Origin: Oscillospiraceae bacterium
Lineage (GTDB): Bacteria; Bacillota; Clostridia; Oscillospirales; Acutalibacteraceae
Length of the DNA stretch: 9,156 bases
Reading direction: 5' to 3'
Assembly: GCA_019422905.1 (NCBI GenBank)
Contig: JAHZCM010000082.1
Location: 1 to 9,156 of the forward strand
Shown: one piece after another, positions 1-5,804 of the stretch
Position numbering within the stretch: position 1 is the first letter of the stretch
Layout: each line of letters begins with the position of its first letter
Notes under the pieces: generated by a model
Told to the model about the DNA's origin: nothing
Databases searched by the model: none
What the model saw: only the letters and a program-made list of their open reading frames with translations
Program-made: the position numbers and the translations under genes

Positions 1-51
<51 letters not shown>

Positions 52-78
52 ATATATTCACTTTCTGAGTGCTTGATT

Positions 79-107
79 ATTATACTACATATGAATCAGA
101 ATTGCAA
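79..107 (-). promoter_or_regulatory. sigma-70/sigma-A promoter of the initiator tRNA gene
   Basis: On the minus strand there is a -35 box TTGCAA (102-107; 4 of 6 to TTGACA) and a perfect -10 box TATAAT (79-84) separated by exactly 17 bases. Transcription should begin near 70-73, leaving a leader of about 20 bases before the tRNA 5' end at 51, which RNase P would remove. Immediately upstream of the -35 box (about 108-137) the strand is very A/T-rich with runs of T and A, which resembles an UP element of stable-RNA promoters; that part is inference. The promoter lies between the carboxypeptidase terminator and the tRNA, so the tRNA is probably transcribed independently of that gene. Confidence 0.85.
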
Positions 108-160
108 GCCCTTTTTTAAAAAAAACAAATCTTTTTTCAGCTCTCCATTTGCAGACCTTT

Positions 161-198
161 GCCAAAACATGAAGCGCCCCGACCGATCGGCCGGAGCG
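161..198 (-). terminator. probable intrinsic terminator of the carboxypeptidase gene
   Basis: Five bases beyond the TAA stop, minus-strand RNA can form a 10-bp stem CGCUCCGGCC / GGUCGGGGCG (198-189 with 184-175) closed by a GAUC tetraloop. Two of the ten pairs are G-U wobbles. In plus-strand RNA the same positions become A-C mismatches, so the hairpin is built to work on the minus strand, matching the gene that ends here. The tail after the stem is CUUCAUGUUUU, an imperfect U-tract, so termination may be only partial. The A-run between stop and stem reads as a T-run on the other strand, but the weaker stem there argues against plus-strand function. Confidence 0.6.
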
Positions 199-203
199 TC
201 TTT

Positions 204-1697
204 TTACAGGTCTCTGTATTTTTTGATGCGGCGCATCTTGCGGCGCTTGCGGTTCATTGCCACTGCCAGCGCGATATATGCCGCCAGCAATACAAGAATG
301 ATACCCGCCGTAATCAGGAACCACGGCGAGGTGATGATCTCTTTTCCCTGCTCGATGGTCTGTACGATTTCGCTGCGCTCTACGCTTTCCGCCGCTACGA
401 GCGGCACCACAGCCAAAACCTCTCCCTTATAGGTATACGTTGCCGTGCCGATTTCATCGCCCTTTTTCACAGGCGCCTTCACGGACTCCGGCAGATCCAG
501 CTCCATTTTAATATTGCTTTCGTCCAGGTCTATCGGCATCATCGCCGTCACATTGCCCTGCGCCACCACCTGCAGGCGATCCTTATCCCAGACGTATTTC
601 AGATCGACCTCGGCAATCAGGTCGCCGTCCATCACAATCGTCTTGTTCTCGATACTCGTAAATGCCCAGCGGAACAGCGTCGCAGCATCATACATTTCGC
701 CGTGATAATTCGTATAATTCCCGTCCTCGTCGATATACGGGCTGCCGAGACAAATCACCAAATAGCTGTAGCCGTCATAGAAGCCGGAGGCCGCGATACA
801 ATAGCCGGATTCATTCAGGGAACCGGTCTTAATGCCGGTCGCATATGTATAGTACTCTTCCATATAGCTGAGCAGCATGCGGTTCGTCGTGGTAACCGTG
901 CGCTCCTCGCTTGTCATATTGGTCGGCGCCTGCGTGTAATAGGTCTGCGAAGTGATTTCCGAAAAATACGGCAGCGTCAGTGCATACTGCGTAATCGTCG
1001 CCATTTCACGCGCCGTTGTATAGTGGTTCTCGTCATGCAGGCCGTGCGGATTCACAAAATGCGTGTTCGTACAGCCCAACTCCTGCGCCTTGCGGTTCAT
1101 CAGCTCCACAAAGCTCAGCACGCCGTCGCCGTCTTCGTCAAACGCGGAATCCTCCGCCGGAATCCGCATCGCGTCCACATATTTGGCAAGCGTCAGCGCC
1201 GCGTCGTTACCGGAGGGCACCATCATCAGGTTTAAGAGCTCATAGATGGAAAATTCCTCTCCGGTCTGAATCTCCGCCAGAGATGATCCTGTCCCCGCAA
1301 GCTCCTCCGCCACGCTCTCCGGAACCGTCGTGCGGGTATTCTGCAGGTCGCTCACGGTTTCCGAAACGACGATATAGGTCATGATCTTCGTCAGGGATGC
1401 CATCGGGCGGCGCTCATCCGGATTCATCGTAAAGACGACCGTACCCGTATCCAGACTGACCATAAAAATCGACTCGCTGTTCGGGTCGGTCAGGCGGTCG
1501 CAGACAAAGCCCTCCTCCGGCTCCTCCGGCACGGACGATCCCGTGTCCGCATTCGTTCCATCCCCGTTCTCAGCGGTTAAAGAAGAGACATTCGTGCCCT
1601 CTTCACCGCCCGCGGAAGTCGCCGAAGCATCTGCCGCAAAAGCCGTTATCGTCAAAAGAACCGCCAAAAAGAACGCGGTAAATCTAAAATTTCTCAC
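204..1697 (-). CDS. D-alanyl-D-alanine carboxypeptidase, DacA/DacF (PBP5) class, membrane anchored
   Basis: A 497-residue serine DD-carboxypeptidase that removes the terminal D-Ala from peptidoglycan pentapeptides outside the membrane. The peptidase S11 motifs are complete: SLTK at 101-104 (nucleophile Ser101, Lys104), SGN at 162-164 and KTG at 290-292. Residues 1-26 are a signal peptide (MRNFR, hydrophobic core, ADASA cleavage region), followed by a Gly/Glu/Thr-rich acidic linker to about residue 62. A PBP5-type C-terminal domain spans about 350-440. A membrane segment at about 458-481 precedes a strongly basic tail (RKRRKMRRIKKYRDL). The chosen GTG start at 1695-1697 has GGTGGAG eight bases upstream and gives a clean signal peptide; an in-frame ATG at 1716-1718 has no ribosome binding site, and the open frame beyond it is antisense to sbcD. 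An oddity is an EF-hand-like loop at residues 187-198 inserted before the conserved FVELMNRKAQELG segment. It is divergent from sbcD. Confidence 0.93.
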   Translation of the reverse strand: MRNFRFTAFFLAVLLTITAFAADASATSAGGEEGTNVSSLTAENGDGTNADTGSSVPEEPEEGFVCDRLTDPNSESIFMVSLDTGTVVFTMNPDERRPMASLTKIMTYIVVSETVSDLQNTRTTVPESVAEELAGTGSSLAEIQTGEEFSIYELLNLMMVPSGNDAALTLAKYVDAMRIPAEDSAFDEDGDGVLSFVELMNRKAQELGCTNTHFVNPHGLHDENHYTTAREMATITQYALTLPYFSEITSQTYYTQAPTNMTSEERTVTTTNRMLLSYMEEYYTYATGIKTGSLNESGYCIAASGFYDGYSYLVICLGSPYIDEDGNYTNYHGEMYDAATLFRWAFTSIENKTIVMDGDLIAEVDLKYVWDKDRLQVVAQGNVTAMMPIDLDESNIKMELDLPESVKAPVKKGDEIGTATYTYKGEVLAVVPLVAAESVERSEIVQTIEQGKEIITSPWFLITAGIILVLLAAYIALAVAMNRKRRKMRRIKKYRDL

Positions 1698-1705
1698 TAT
1701 CCATT

Positions 1706-1712
1706 CTCCACC
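1706..1712 (-). promoter_or_regulatory. ribosome binding site that sets the carboxypeptidase GTG start
   Basis: The minus strand reads GGTGGAG, then eight bases, then GTG at 1697-1695. No comparable site precedes the nearby in-frame ATG at 1718. The GTG start places a positively charged MRNFR directly in front of the hydrophobic signal-peptide core, as expected for a secreted protein, so this site decides the start. Confidence 0.7.
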
Positions 1713-1717
1713 AGACA

Positions 1718-1729
1718 TGCTATAATAAT
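1718..1729 (+). promoter_or_regulatory. possible extended -10 element for sbcD (TGC-TATAAT)
   Basis: The plus strand reads TGCTATAATAAT, a perfect TATAAT (1721-1726) with the TGn extension typical of promoters that need little -35 contact. The best -35 at 17-base spacing (TATCCA, 1698-1703) matches only 3 of 6 positions. If used, transcription would start near 1733 and give sbcD a leader of about 175 bases. No better plus-strand promoter was found between here and the sbcD start, but assignment is uncertain. Confidence 0.4.
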
Positions 1730-1737
1730 GAGGCAAC

Positions 1738-1759
1738 AACGCTGTCTGTCGACAGCGTT
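1738..1759. repeat. perfect 9-bp inverted repeat with 4-base loop in the divergent intergenic region
   Basis: The arms AACGCTGTC (1738-1746) and GACAGCGTT (1751-1759) are exact complements around TGTC. The element lies between the two facing promoter-like boxes, so it would fold in the leader RNA of the carboxypeptidase gene and in that of sbcD if the plus-strand box is active. Neither side is followed by a good U-tract, so it is not a clear terminator. It could be an RNA-stabilising stem, an attenuator part or a DNA-binding site; the sequence does not decide. Confidence 0.55.
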
Positions 1760-1829
1760 TCGGCGTGCGGATCCGGATTCGCGCCTTACAATCCTCCGCC
1801 GATGCCGTGAAGTAATTTTGAACGAAATT

Positions 1830-1858
1830 ATTATAGCACGCCTTTCGCTTTCTGAAAA
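1830..1858 (-). promoter_or_regulatory. probable extended -10 promoter for the carboxypeptidase gene
   Basis: On the minus strand a perfect TATAAT (1830-1835) is preceded by TGC (1836-1838), an extended -10 element. At 17-base spacing lies TTTTCA (1853-1858), matching TTGACA at 4 of 6 positions. Predicted transcription start is near 1823, giving a leader of about 125 bases before the GTG start at 1697, which includes the 9-bp hairpin. This is the best minus-strand promoter in the intergenic region. Confidence 0.6.
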
Positions 1859-1884
1859 GGGAAATCAGGCCGTTTTTAGAAAAA

Positions 1885-1896
1885 TGTAATATTACA
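1885..1896. promoter_or_regulatory. 12-bp palindrome next to the sbcD ribosome binding site
   Basis: TGTAATATTACA is a perfect 12-bp palindrome whose last base is the first A of the sbcD ribosome binding site AAGGAG (1896-1901); the ATG follows after six bases at 1908. A dyad of this size fits a homodimeric repressor site, and it also lies upstream of the minus-strand -35 box at 1853-1858. I cannot match it confidently to a named regulator, and an A/T-rich palindrome can arise by chance. Confidence 0.35.
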
Positions 1897-1907
1897 AGGA
1901 GAATACC

Positions 1908-3023
1908 ATGAAGCTGCTGCACATTGCGGATCTGCACCTTGGCAGGCTTTTGTACGGACGCAGCCTGATCGAGGATCAGCGTCATTTCGTGCGCGAAGCC
2001 CTGCTGCCCGCCATAGATACGTATGAGCCGGACGGTCTTTTGATCGCCGGGGATCTCTACGATCGCCCGGTCGCCTCCACGGAGGCCATCGCGCTCTTTG
2101 ACGAGCTGCTGGAGGCGCTCAGCGCGCGGCAGGTGCCCACCGTCATCATCTCCGGCAACCACGACGGTCCGGAGCGTATCGCCGTCGGCGCAAAGATGCT
2201 CGCGCAGTTCGGCATCCATATCGTCACCTCGCTCTCCGGCGCGTTTCAGCCGGTTTCCATCGGAGATGCGCAGGTCTTTGCTCTCCCCTATTTCGATAAC
2301 GCCCAGATGCGCGCCTTTCTCGGCGACGACACGCTCCGCGGCGCAGGTGCGTGCATGAAGGCCGCCGTGGAGAGAATGGAAGCGCAGTTTGACCCGGAGA
2401 AGAAGCACATTCTTGTCGCGCATTGCTTTGCGGCGGGCGCTTCGACCTCGGATTCCGAATCCCGGCTCTTTGTCGGCGGCGCGGGCGACGTTCCCACCGA
2501 TTGCTTCGCGCCGTTTGACTACGTTGCGCTCGGCCATCTGCATGCGGCACAGCGGGCAGGCAGCACGGCGCGCTATGCCGGCTCCCCGCTCAAATACTCG
2601 GTGGACGAATCGCACCAAAAGAAGAGCATGACGCTCGTGACGCTCGGCGAAGCCGTTGGCATCGAGCTGCTTCCGATCACGCCGCTGCACGACGTCAAGC
2701 GTCTTTGCAGGCCGTTCAACGCGCTTCTGCAAGCAGGCGCAGAACAGCCCGACACCGATTATGTGGAGATCGTTCTGGAGGACGACGCGCCCGTTTTCTG
2801 CCCGGCCGACCGCCTGCGCCCCTACTACCCCAACCTGCTCAGCGTGCGCAGCGAATGGTTTCTGAAAACCGGCGGCGCTTCGCCCGCCGAATCCCTGCGC
2901 GGGCGCGACCAGACAGCAATCTTCACAGGCTTCCTGCGGGATATCTGCGGCGAGGAGGCGCAGGAGGGCGACACGGCGCTGTTTGAGGAAATCATGCGGG
3001 AACTGGAGGGACACGCCCTATGA
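1908..3023 (+). CDS. sbcD: SbcD, nuclease subunit of the SbcCD DNA end-processing complex
   Basis: A 371-residue Mre11-family metallophosphoesterase. With SbcC it cleaves DNA hairpins formed at inverted repeats and trims protein-blocked or recombination-intermediate ends in the cytoplasm. The phosphodiesterase motifs are all present: DLH (Asp8, His10), GDLYD (Asp49), SGNHD (Asn84, with His85 as the expected proton donor), AHC (His172) and GHLH (His210, His212), giving the seven usual Mn2+ ligands. The nuclease core covers about residues 1-240; the rest corresponds to the C-terminal SbcD domain that contacts SbcC. Length is near the family norm. The ATG is preceded by AAGGAG with a six-base gap, and the protein opens directly with MKLLHIADLHLG, so the start is secure. 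The stop overlaps the sbcC start (ATGA), implying translational coupling. The gene is divergent from the carboxypeptidase gene. Confidence 0.97.
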   Translation: MKLLHIADLHLGRLLYGRSLIEDQRHFVREALLPAIDTYEPDGLLIAGDLYDRPVASTEAIALFDELLEALSARQVPTVIISGNHDGPERIAVGAKMLAQFGIHIVTSLSGAFQPVSIGDAQVFALPYFDNAQMRAFLGDDTLRGAGACMKAAVERMEAQFDPEKKHILVAHCFAAGASTSDSESRLFVGGAGDVPTDCFAPFDYVALGHLHAAQRAGSTARYAGSPLKYSVDESHQKKSMTLVTLGEAVGIELLPITPLHDVKRLCRPFNALLQAGAEQPDTDYVEIVLEDDAPVFCPADRLRPYYPNLLSVRSEWFLKTGGASPAESLRGRDQTAIFTGFLRDICGEEAQEGDTALFEEIMRELEGHAL

Positions 3024-5740
3024 AGCCGTTATCCCTAGAGCTTGAGGCATTCGGCCCTTATCTGGACCGGACCATGCTGGATTTTGAAAAGCTGAATGAA
3101 GCCGGGCTGTTCCTGATTTCCGGCGCGACCGGCGGCGGCAAGACGACGCTGCTCGACGCCATGTGTATCGCGCTGTTCTGCAAATCCACCGGCGGGCGGC
3201 GCAGCTTTGCCGATATGCGCAGCCTCCGCGCGGACAACGCACAGCGCACCGAGGTTGTTTTCACCTTCTCCCTCGGCGAAAAGGAATATCGCTTTCATGG
3301 CGCGCTGTTCATGCGAAAGAAGCGTGGAACGGAGATTTTTGAGCTGCACGAGCAGCACGAATGCTTCCTTTTCGAAAACGGCGAATGGGCTTTGCAGGAG
3401 AGCGGCGCGGCGCGGCGCGTCACCGAATACGCCCAGATGCTGCTTTCCCTGACCGCCGAGCAATTCTCGCAGGTCATCGTTCTGCCGCAGGGCGAATTTC
3501 TGCGACTGCTGCGCGCCAATTCCAGCAGCAAGGGCGACATTCTCAAGACGCTTTTTGCCTGCGAGGTCTGGGACGCGCTTCCTGTGCGCCTGAAAGCCAA
3601 ACTGAACGCCGTCTATGCTAAACGGCAGGACTGCGGCGCCCGGCTGCAATCCCTGCTTGAAAAGCACCGCGCCGCAAATGCCGGAGAGCTTGCGGAGCAG
3701 ATCGACGCATTGCGCATGCAAAAGCAGACGCTGGGAACCGTGCTTGCCGCAGAACAGGTAAACGTGAAAAAGGTACAGGCCGCGCTGGAGCGCGCAAACG
3801 ATTATGCCCGCCTGCAAAAGGAATACGGCACAGCGAAGGCGGAGCTGGACGCCGCCGTGAAACAGCGCACGGAAGCCGAACGAGCCGCAAAGGAAGCGGA
3901 GAAATCCGTGCATCAGCTCGGCCGCCTGCAGGAGGATGCCTTGCGGATGGAGCGCCGTGCCGAGGCCCTGCGGCAGGAACGCGAACGCAGCGCCGAAAAG
4001 CAAACCGTACAGGGAGAAATCCGCACGGCGGAAAGCACCGGGCGGCAGCTCGCCGAAGCGGTTGAGATGGCCAAAGCCAGCCGCGCAGAGACGCTCGACC
4101 GCATTGAAAAAGGTGAGGCTTACCTTGCGGGCTGCATACAGGCAGCCGAAGCCGTCTCTCAAAAGCAAAATGAAAAGGCCGCTTTGGAGGATAGCCTGCG
4201 CCGCCTTGAGGCCCTTCAAGCCGCGAAAGACGAGTATCTGCGACTGCAAAAGGTATGGAAAGCACAGAGCGACCAGGCACTTCGGGACCGGCTCGCCGCA
4301 ACCGCACAGGACAAGGCGGTTTCCGCGGCAGAAGCCGCCCAGCGCCGGAACACGGCGGCTTCCCTCGCCGCCGGCCTGCGCGACGGCATACCCTGTCCGG
4401 TCTGCGGCGCCGTCCATCATCCGGACCCGGCCTGCTCCGCAGACAAGGCCATTTCCGAGGCTGAGCTGGATGCGCTGCGCACAGAGCTGGAAACGCTTCG
4501 CCGCACCCACAGCGAAAGCGAAAACAAGGCCGCGGCGGCGGGGGCCGCCGTGGAAATCGCCGCACGGACGGTTGAAAAGGCTGGTGGAGAATGCACCGAT
4601 ATTCGGGAAACGGCGGAGACCTTAAAGGCTCGTTTGGAGACTTGCATACAGCAGCTCACAGAGCAGGAAAAGCGCGCGAAGCAACGCGCAAAAGCGCAGG
4701 AGCGGCTGCAAACCCTCCGGGAAAATGCGGAGGCCGCCGCAAGGCGCGAAGCGGAGCTCTCCAAAAAATACGCCGCGTGCACCGGAACGCTTGAGCAGCT
4801 CCGCCGGCGCATGGAGGGCTTCAGCACGGTGCGGGACACAGCAGAGATCGACCGCGAGACCCGCGCACTGCAAGCCGACATACAGAACACAAACGAGCAG
4901 CGCAACGCGACAGAAGCCCTCCAGCGCAGCACTTCGGAAGCGCTTGCCGCCGCAAAGGCCCGTCTGGGGGCGGCAAACCGGCGAGCTGATACCGCGCAAA
5001 CGGCCCTGAACGCTTTCGGCGCGGCGCCGTCCGATTCATCGGAGGCCTGTACCGAAGCGCTGAACCGCGCGCAGAAGCGCGTCAGCGGGCTGTCGCTCCC
5101 CCCCGGCAGTGTCGGGCAGGCGCTGGAATCTGCCCAGCAGAGCGCTAAGTCCGTTCAGGACCTGACTGTTGAGGTCGATGCGCTCGACGCGGAATACAGC
5201 CGCTATGCCCGCCTGCACGGCCTGCTTTCCGGCAAAAACGGCATGCGCATGCCCATTTTGCAGTACGTGCTCAGCATGATGCTGGAGGAAACGATCGCCA
5301 GCGCAAACCGTTTCTTTTCCATTCTGAGCCGCGGCCGCTACGCGCTGCGCCGGATGGACGCGCCGAAATCCGGACAGGGCTATACCGGCCTCGATATGGA
5401 GGTGCTGGACGGCATGAGCGGCTCGGCCCGGTCCATCGAAACACTCTCCGGCGGCGAGCAGTTTCTCGCCTCTCTCTCGCTCGCCTTCGGTCTTTCCGAG
5501 GTCGTGCAGAGCTATTCCGGCGCGGTGCGGCTCGACGCGCTTTTCATCGACGAGGGCTTCGGCTCTCTGGACGGCGATACGCTGGACACCGCCATGCGCG
5601 CGCTGGAAACCATTCGGCAAAGCGGACGCGTGGTCGGTATTATCTCCCATGTCTCCGAGCTGCAGCGCCGTATCCCGACGATGATCCGCGTCACGAAAAA
5701 GGAGTCCGGCTCCGCCGCAGCGAAAGTCATTTCCGAATAA
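3020..5740 (+). CDS. sbcC: SbcC, Rad50-like ATPase subunit of SbcCD
   Basis: A 906-residue SMC/Rad50-family ATPase that clamps DNA, uses ATP to control SbcD and bridges DNA ends. The N-terminal half-ATPase has Walker A GATGGGKT (residues 35-42) and a Q-loop region near VLPQGEF. Long Ala/Glu/Lys/Arg/Gln-rich coiled-coil arms run from about 190 to 450 and 475 to 700, separated by the zinc hook CPVC (459-462) that dimerises through a shared zinc ion. The C-terminal half carries the signature LSGGEQ (809-814), Walker B LFIDEG (Asp844, Glu845) and the switch His877 in ISHVS. All catalytic elements are intact; the protein is somewhat shorter than E. coli SbcC (just over 1,000 residues), mostly in the coiled coil. 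GGAGGG nine bases before the ATG serves as ribosome binding site inside the end of sbcD. The four-base ATGA overlap places it in one operon with sbcD. Confidence 0.97.
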   Translation: MKPLSLELEAFGPYLDRTMLDFEKLNEAGLFLISGATGGGKTTLLDAMCIALFCKSTGGRRSFADMRSLRADNAQRTEVVFTFSLGEKEYRFHGALFMRKKRGTEIFELHEQHECFLFENGEWALQESGAARRVTEYAQMLLSLTAEQFSQVIVLPQGEFLRLLRANSSSKGDILKTLFACEVWDALPVRLKAKLNAVYAKRQDCGARLQSLLEKHRAANAGELAEQIDALRMQKQTLGTVLAAEQVNVKKVQAALERANDYARLQKEYGTAKAELDAAVKQRTEAERAAKEAEKSVHQLGRLQEDALRMERRAEALRQERERSAEKQTVQGEIRTAESTGRQLAEAVEMAKASRAETLDRIEKGEAYLAGCIQAAEAVSQKQNEKAALEDSLRRLEALQAAKDEYLRLQKVWKAQSDQALRDRLAATAQDKAVSAAEAAQRRNTAASLAAGLRDGIPCPVCGAVHHPDPACSADKAISEAELDALRTELETLRRTHSESENKAAAAGAAVEIAARTVEKAGGECTDIRETAETLKARLETCIQQLTEQEKRAKQRAKAQERLQTLRENAEAAARREAELSKKYAACTGTLEQLRRRMEGFSTVRDTAEIDRETRALQADIQNTNEQRNATEALQRSTSEALAAAKARLGAANRRADTAQTALNAFGAAPSDSSEACTEALNRAQKRVSGLSLPPGSVGQALESAQQSAKSVQDLTVEVDALDAEYSRYARLHGLLSGKNGMRMPILQYVLSMMLEETIASANRFFSILSRGRYALRRMDAPKSGQGYTGLDMEVLDGMSGSARSIETLSGGEQFLASLSLAFGLSEVVQSYSGAVRLDALFIDEGFGSLDGDTLDTAMRALETIRQSGRVVGIISHVSELQRRIPTMIRVTKKESGSAAAKVISE

Positions 5741-5752
5741 AACCGAACACAC

Positions 5753-5791
5753 AAAAGGAGGAACACGAACAAACACCGTGTTCCTCCTTTT
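5753..5791. terminator. bidirectional intrinsic terminator between sbcC and the ABC exporter operon
   Basis: A perfect 15-bp stem, AAAAGGAGGAACACG (5753-5767) with CGTGTTCCTCCTTTT (5777-5791), encloses a nine-base loop. On the plus strand the stem ends in an uninterrupted run of T reaching 5793, which suits termination after sbcC (stop at 5740). On the minus strand it ends in TTTTGTGTG, so it can also stop transcription of the ABC operon, whose last stop codon is at 5805-5807. One structure thus serves both convergent operons. Confidence 0.92.
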
Positions 5792-5804
5792 TTATACAGG
5801 TCGG

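Noticed and set aside
159..1235. 358-codon plus-strand open frame opposite the carboxypeptidase gene
   Set aside because: It has an extreme His/Arg/Ile composition and no ribosome binding site, while SLTK, SGN and KTG are all on the other strand.
1716..1718. ATG as start of the carboxypeptidase (seven codons upstream of the chosen GTG)
   Set aside because: No ribosome binding site precedes it, and it would put acidic and aromatic residues (MSGGEWI) before the signal peptide; the sequence GGTGGAG within those codons is better explained as the ribosome binding site of the GTG.
1698..1907. Riboswitch or small RNA gene in the divergent intergenic region
   Set aside because: The region has one clear hairpin and promoter-like boxes, but no arrangement of stems that I recognise as a riboswitch class, and no terminator with a U-tract.
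1698..3014. Long N-terminal extension of the carboxypeptidase reading frame on the minus strand (open to 3014, over 400 extra codons)
   Set aside because: Most of it is antisense to sbcD, whose metal-binding motifs are unmistakable; the extension has an Arg/Ala/Gly-biased composition with no recognisable domain, and a ribosome binding site plus signal peptide define the start at 1697.
3035..4565. Long minus-strand open frames (491 and 315 codons) opposite sbcC
   Set aside because: They are antisense to an intact Rad50-type ATPase, lack supported starts and show composition typical of shadow frames in GC-rich coding DNA.
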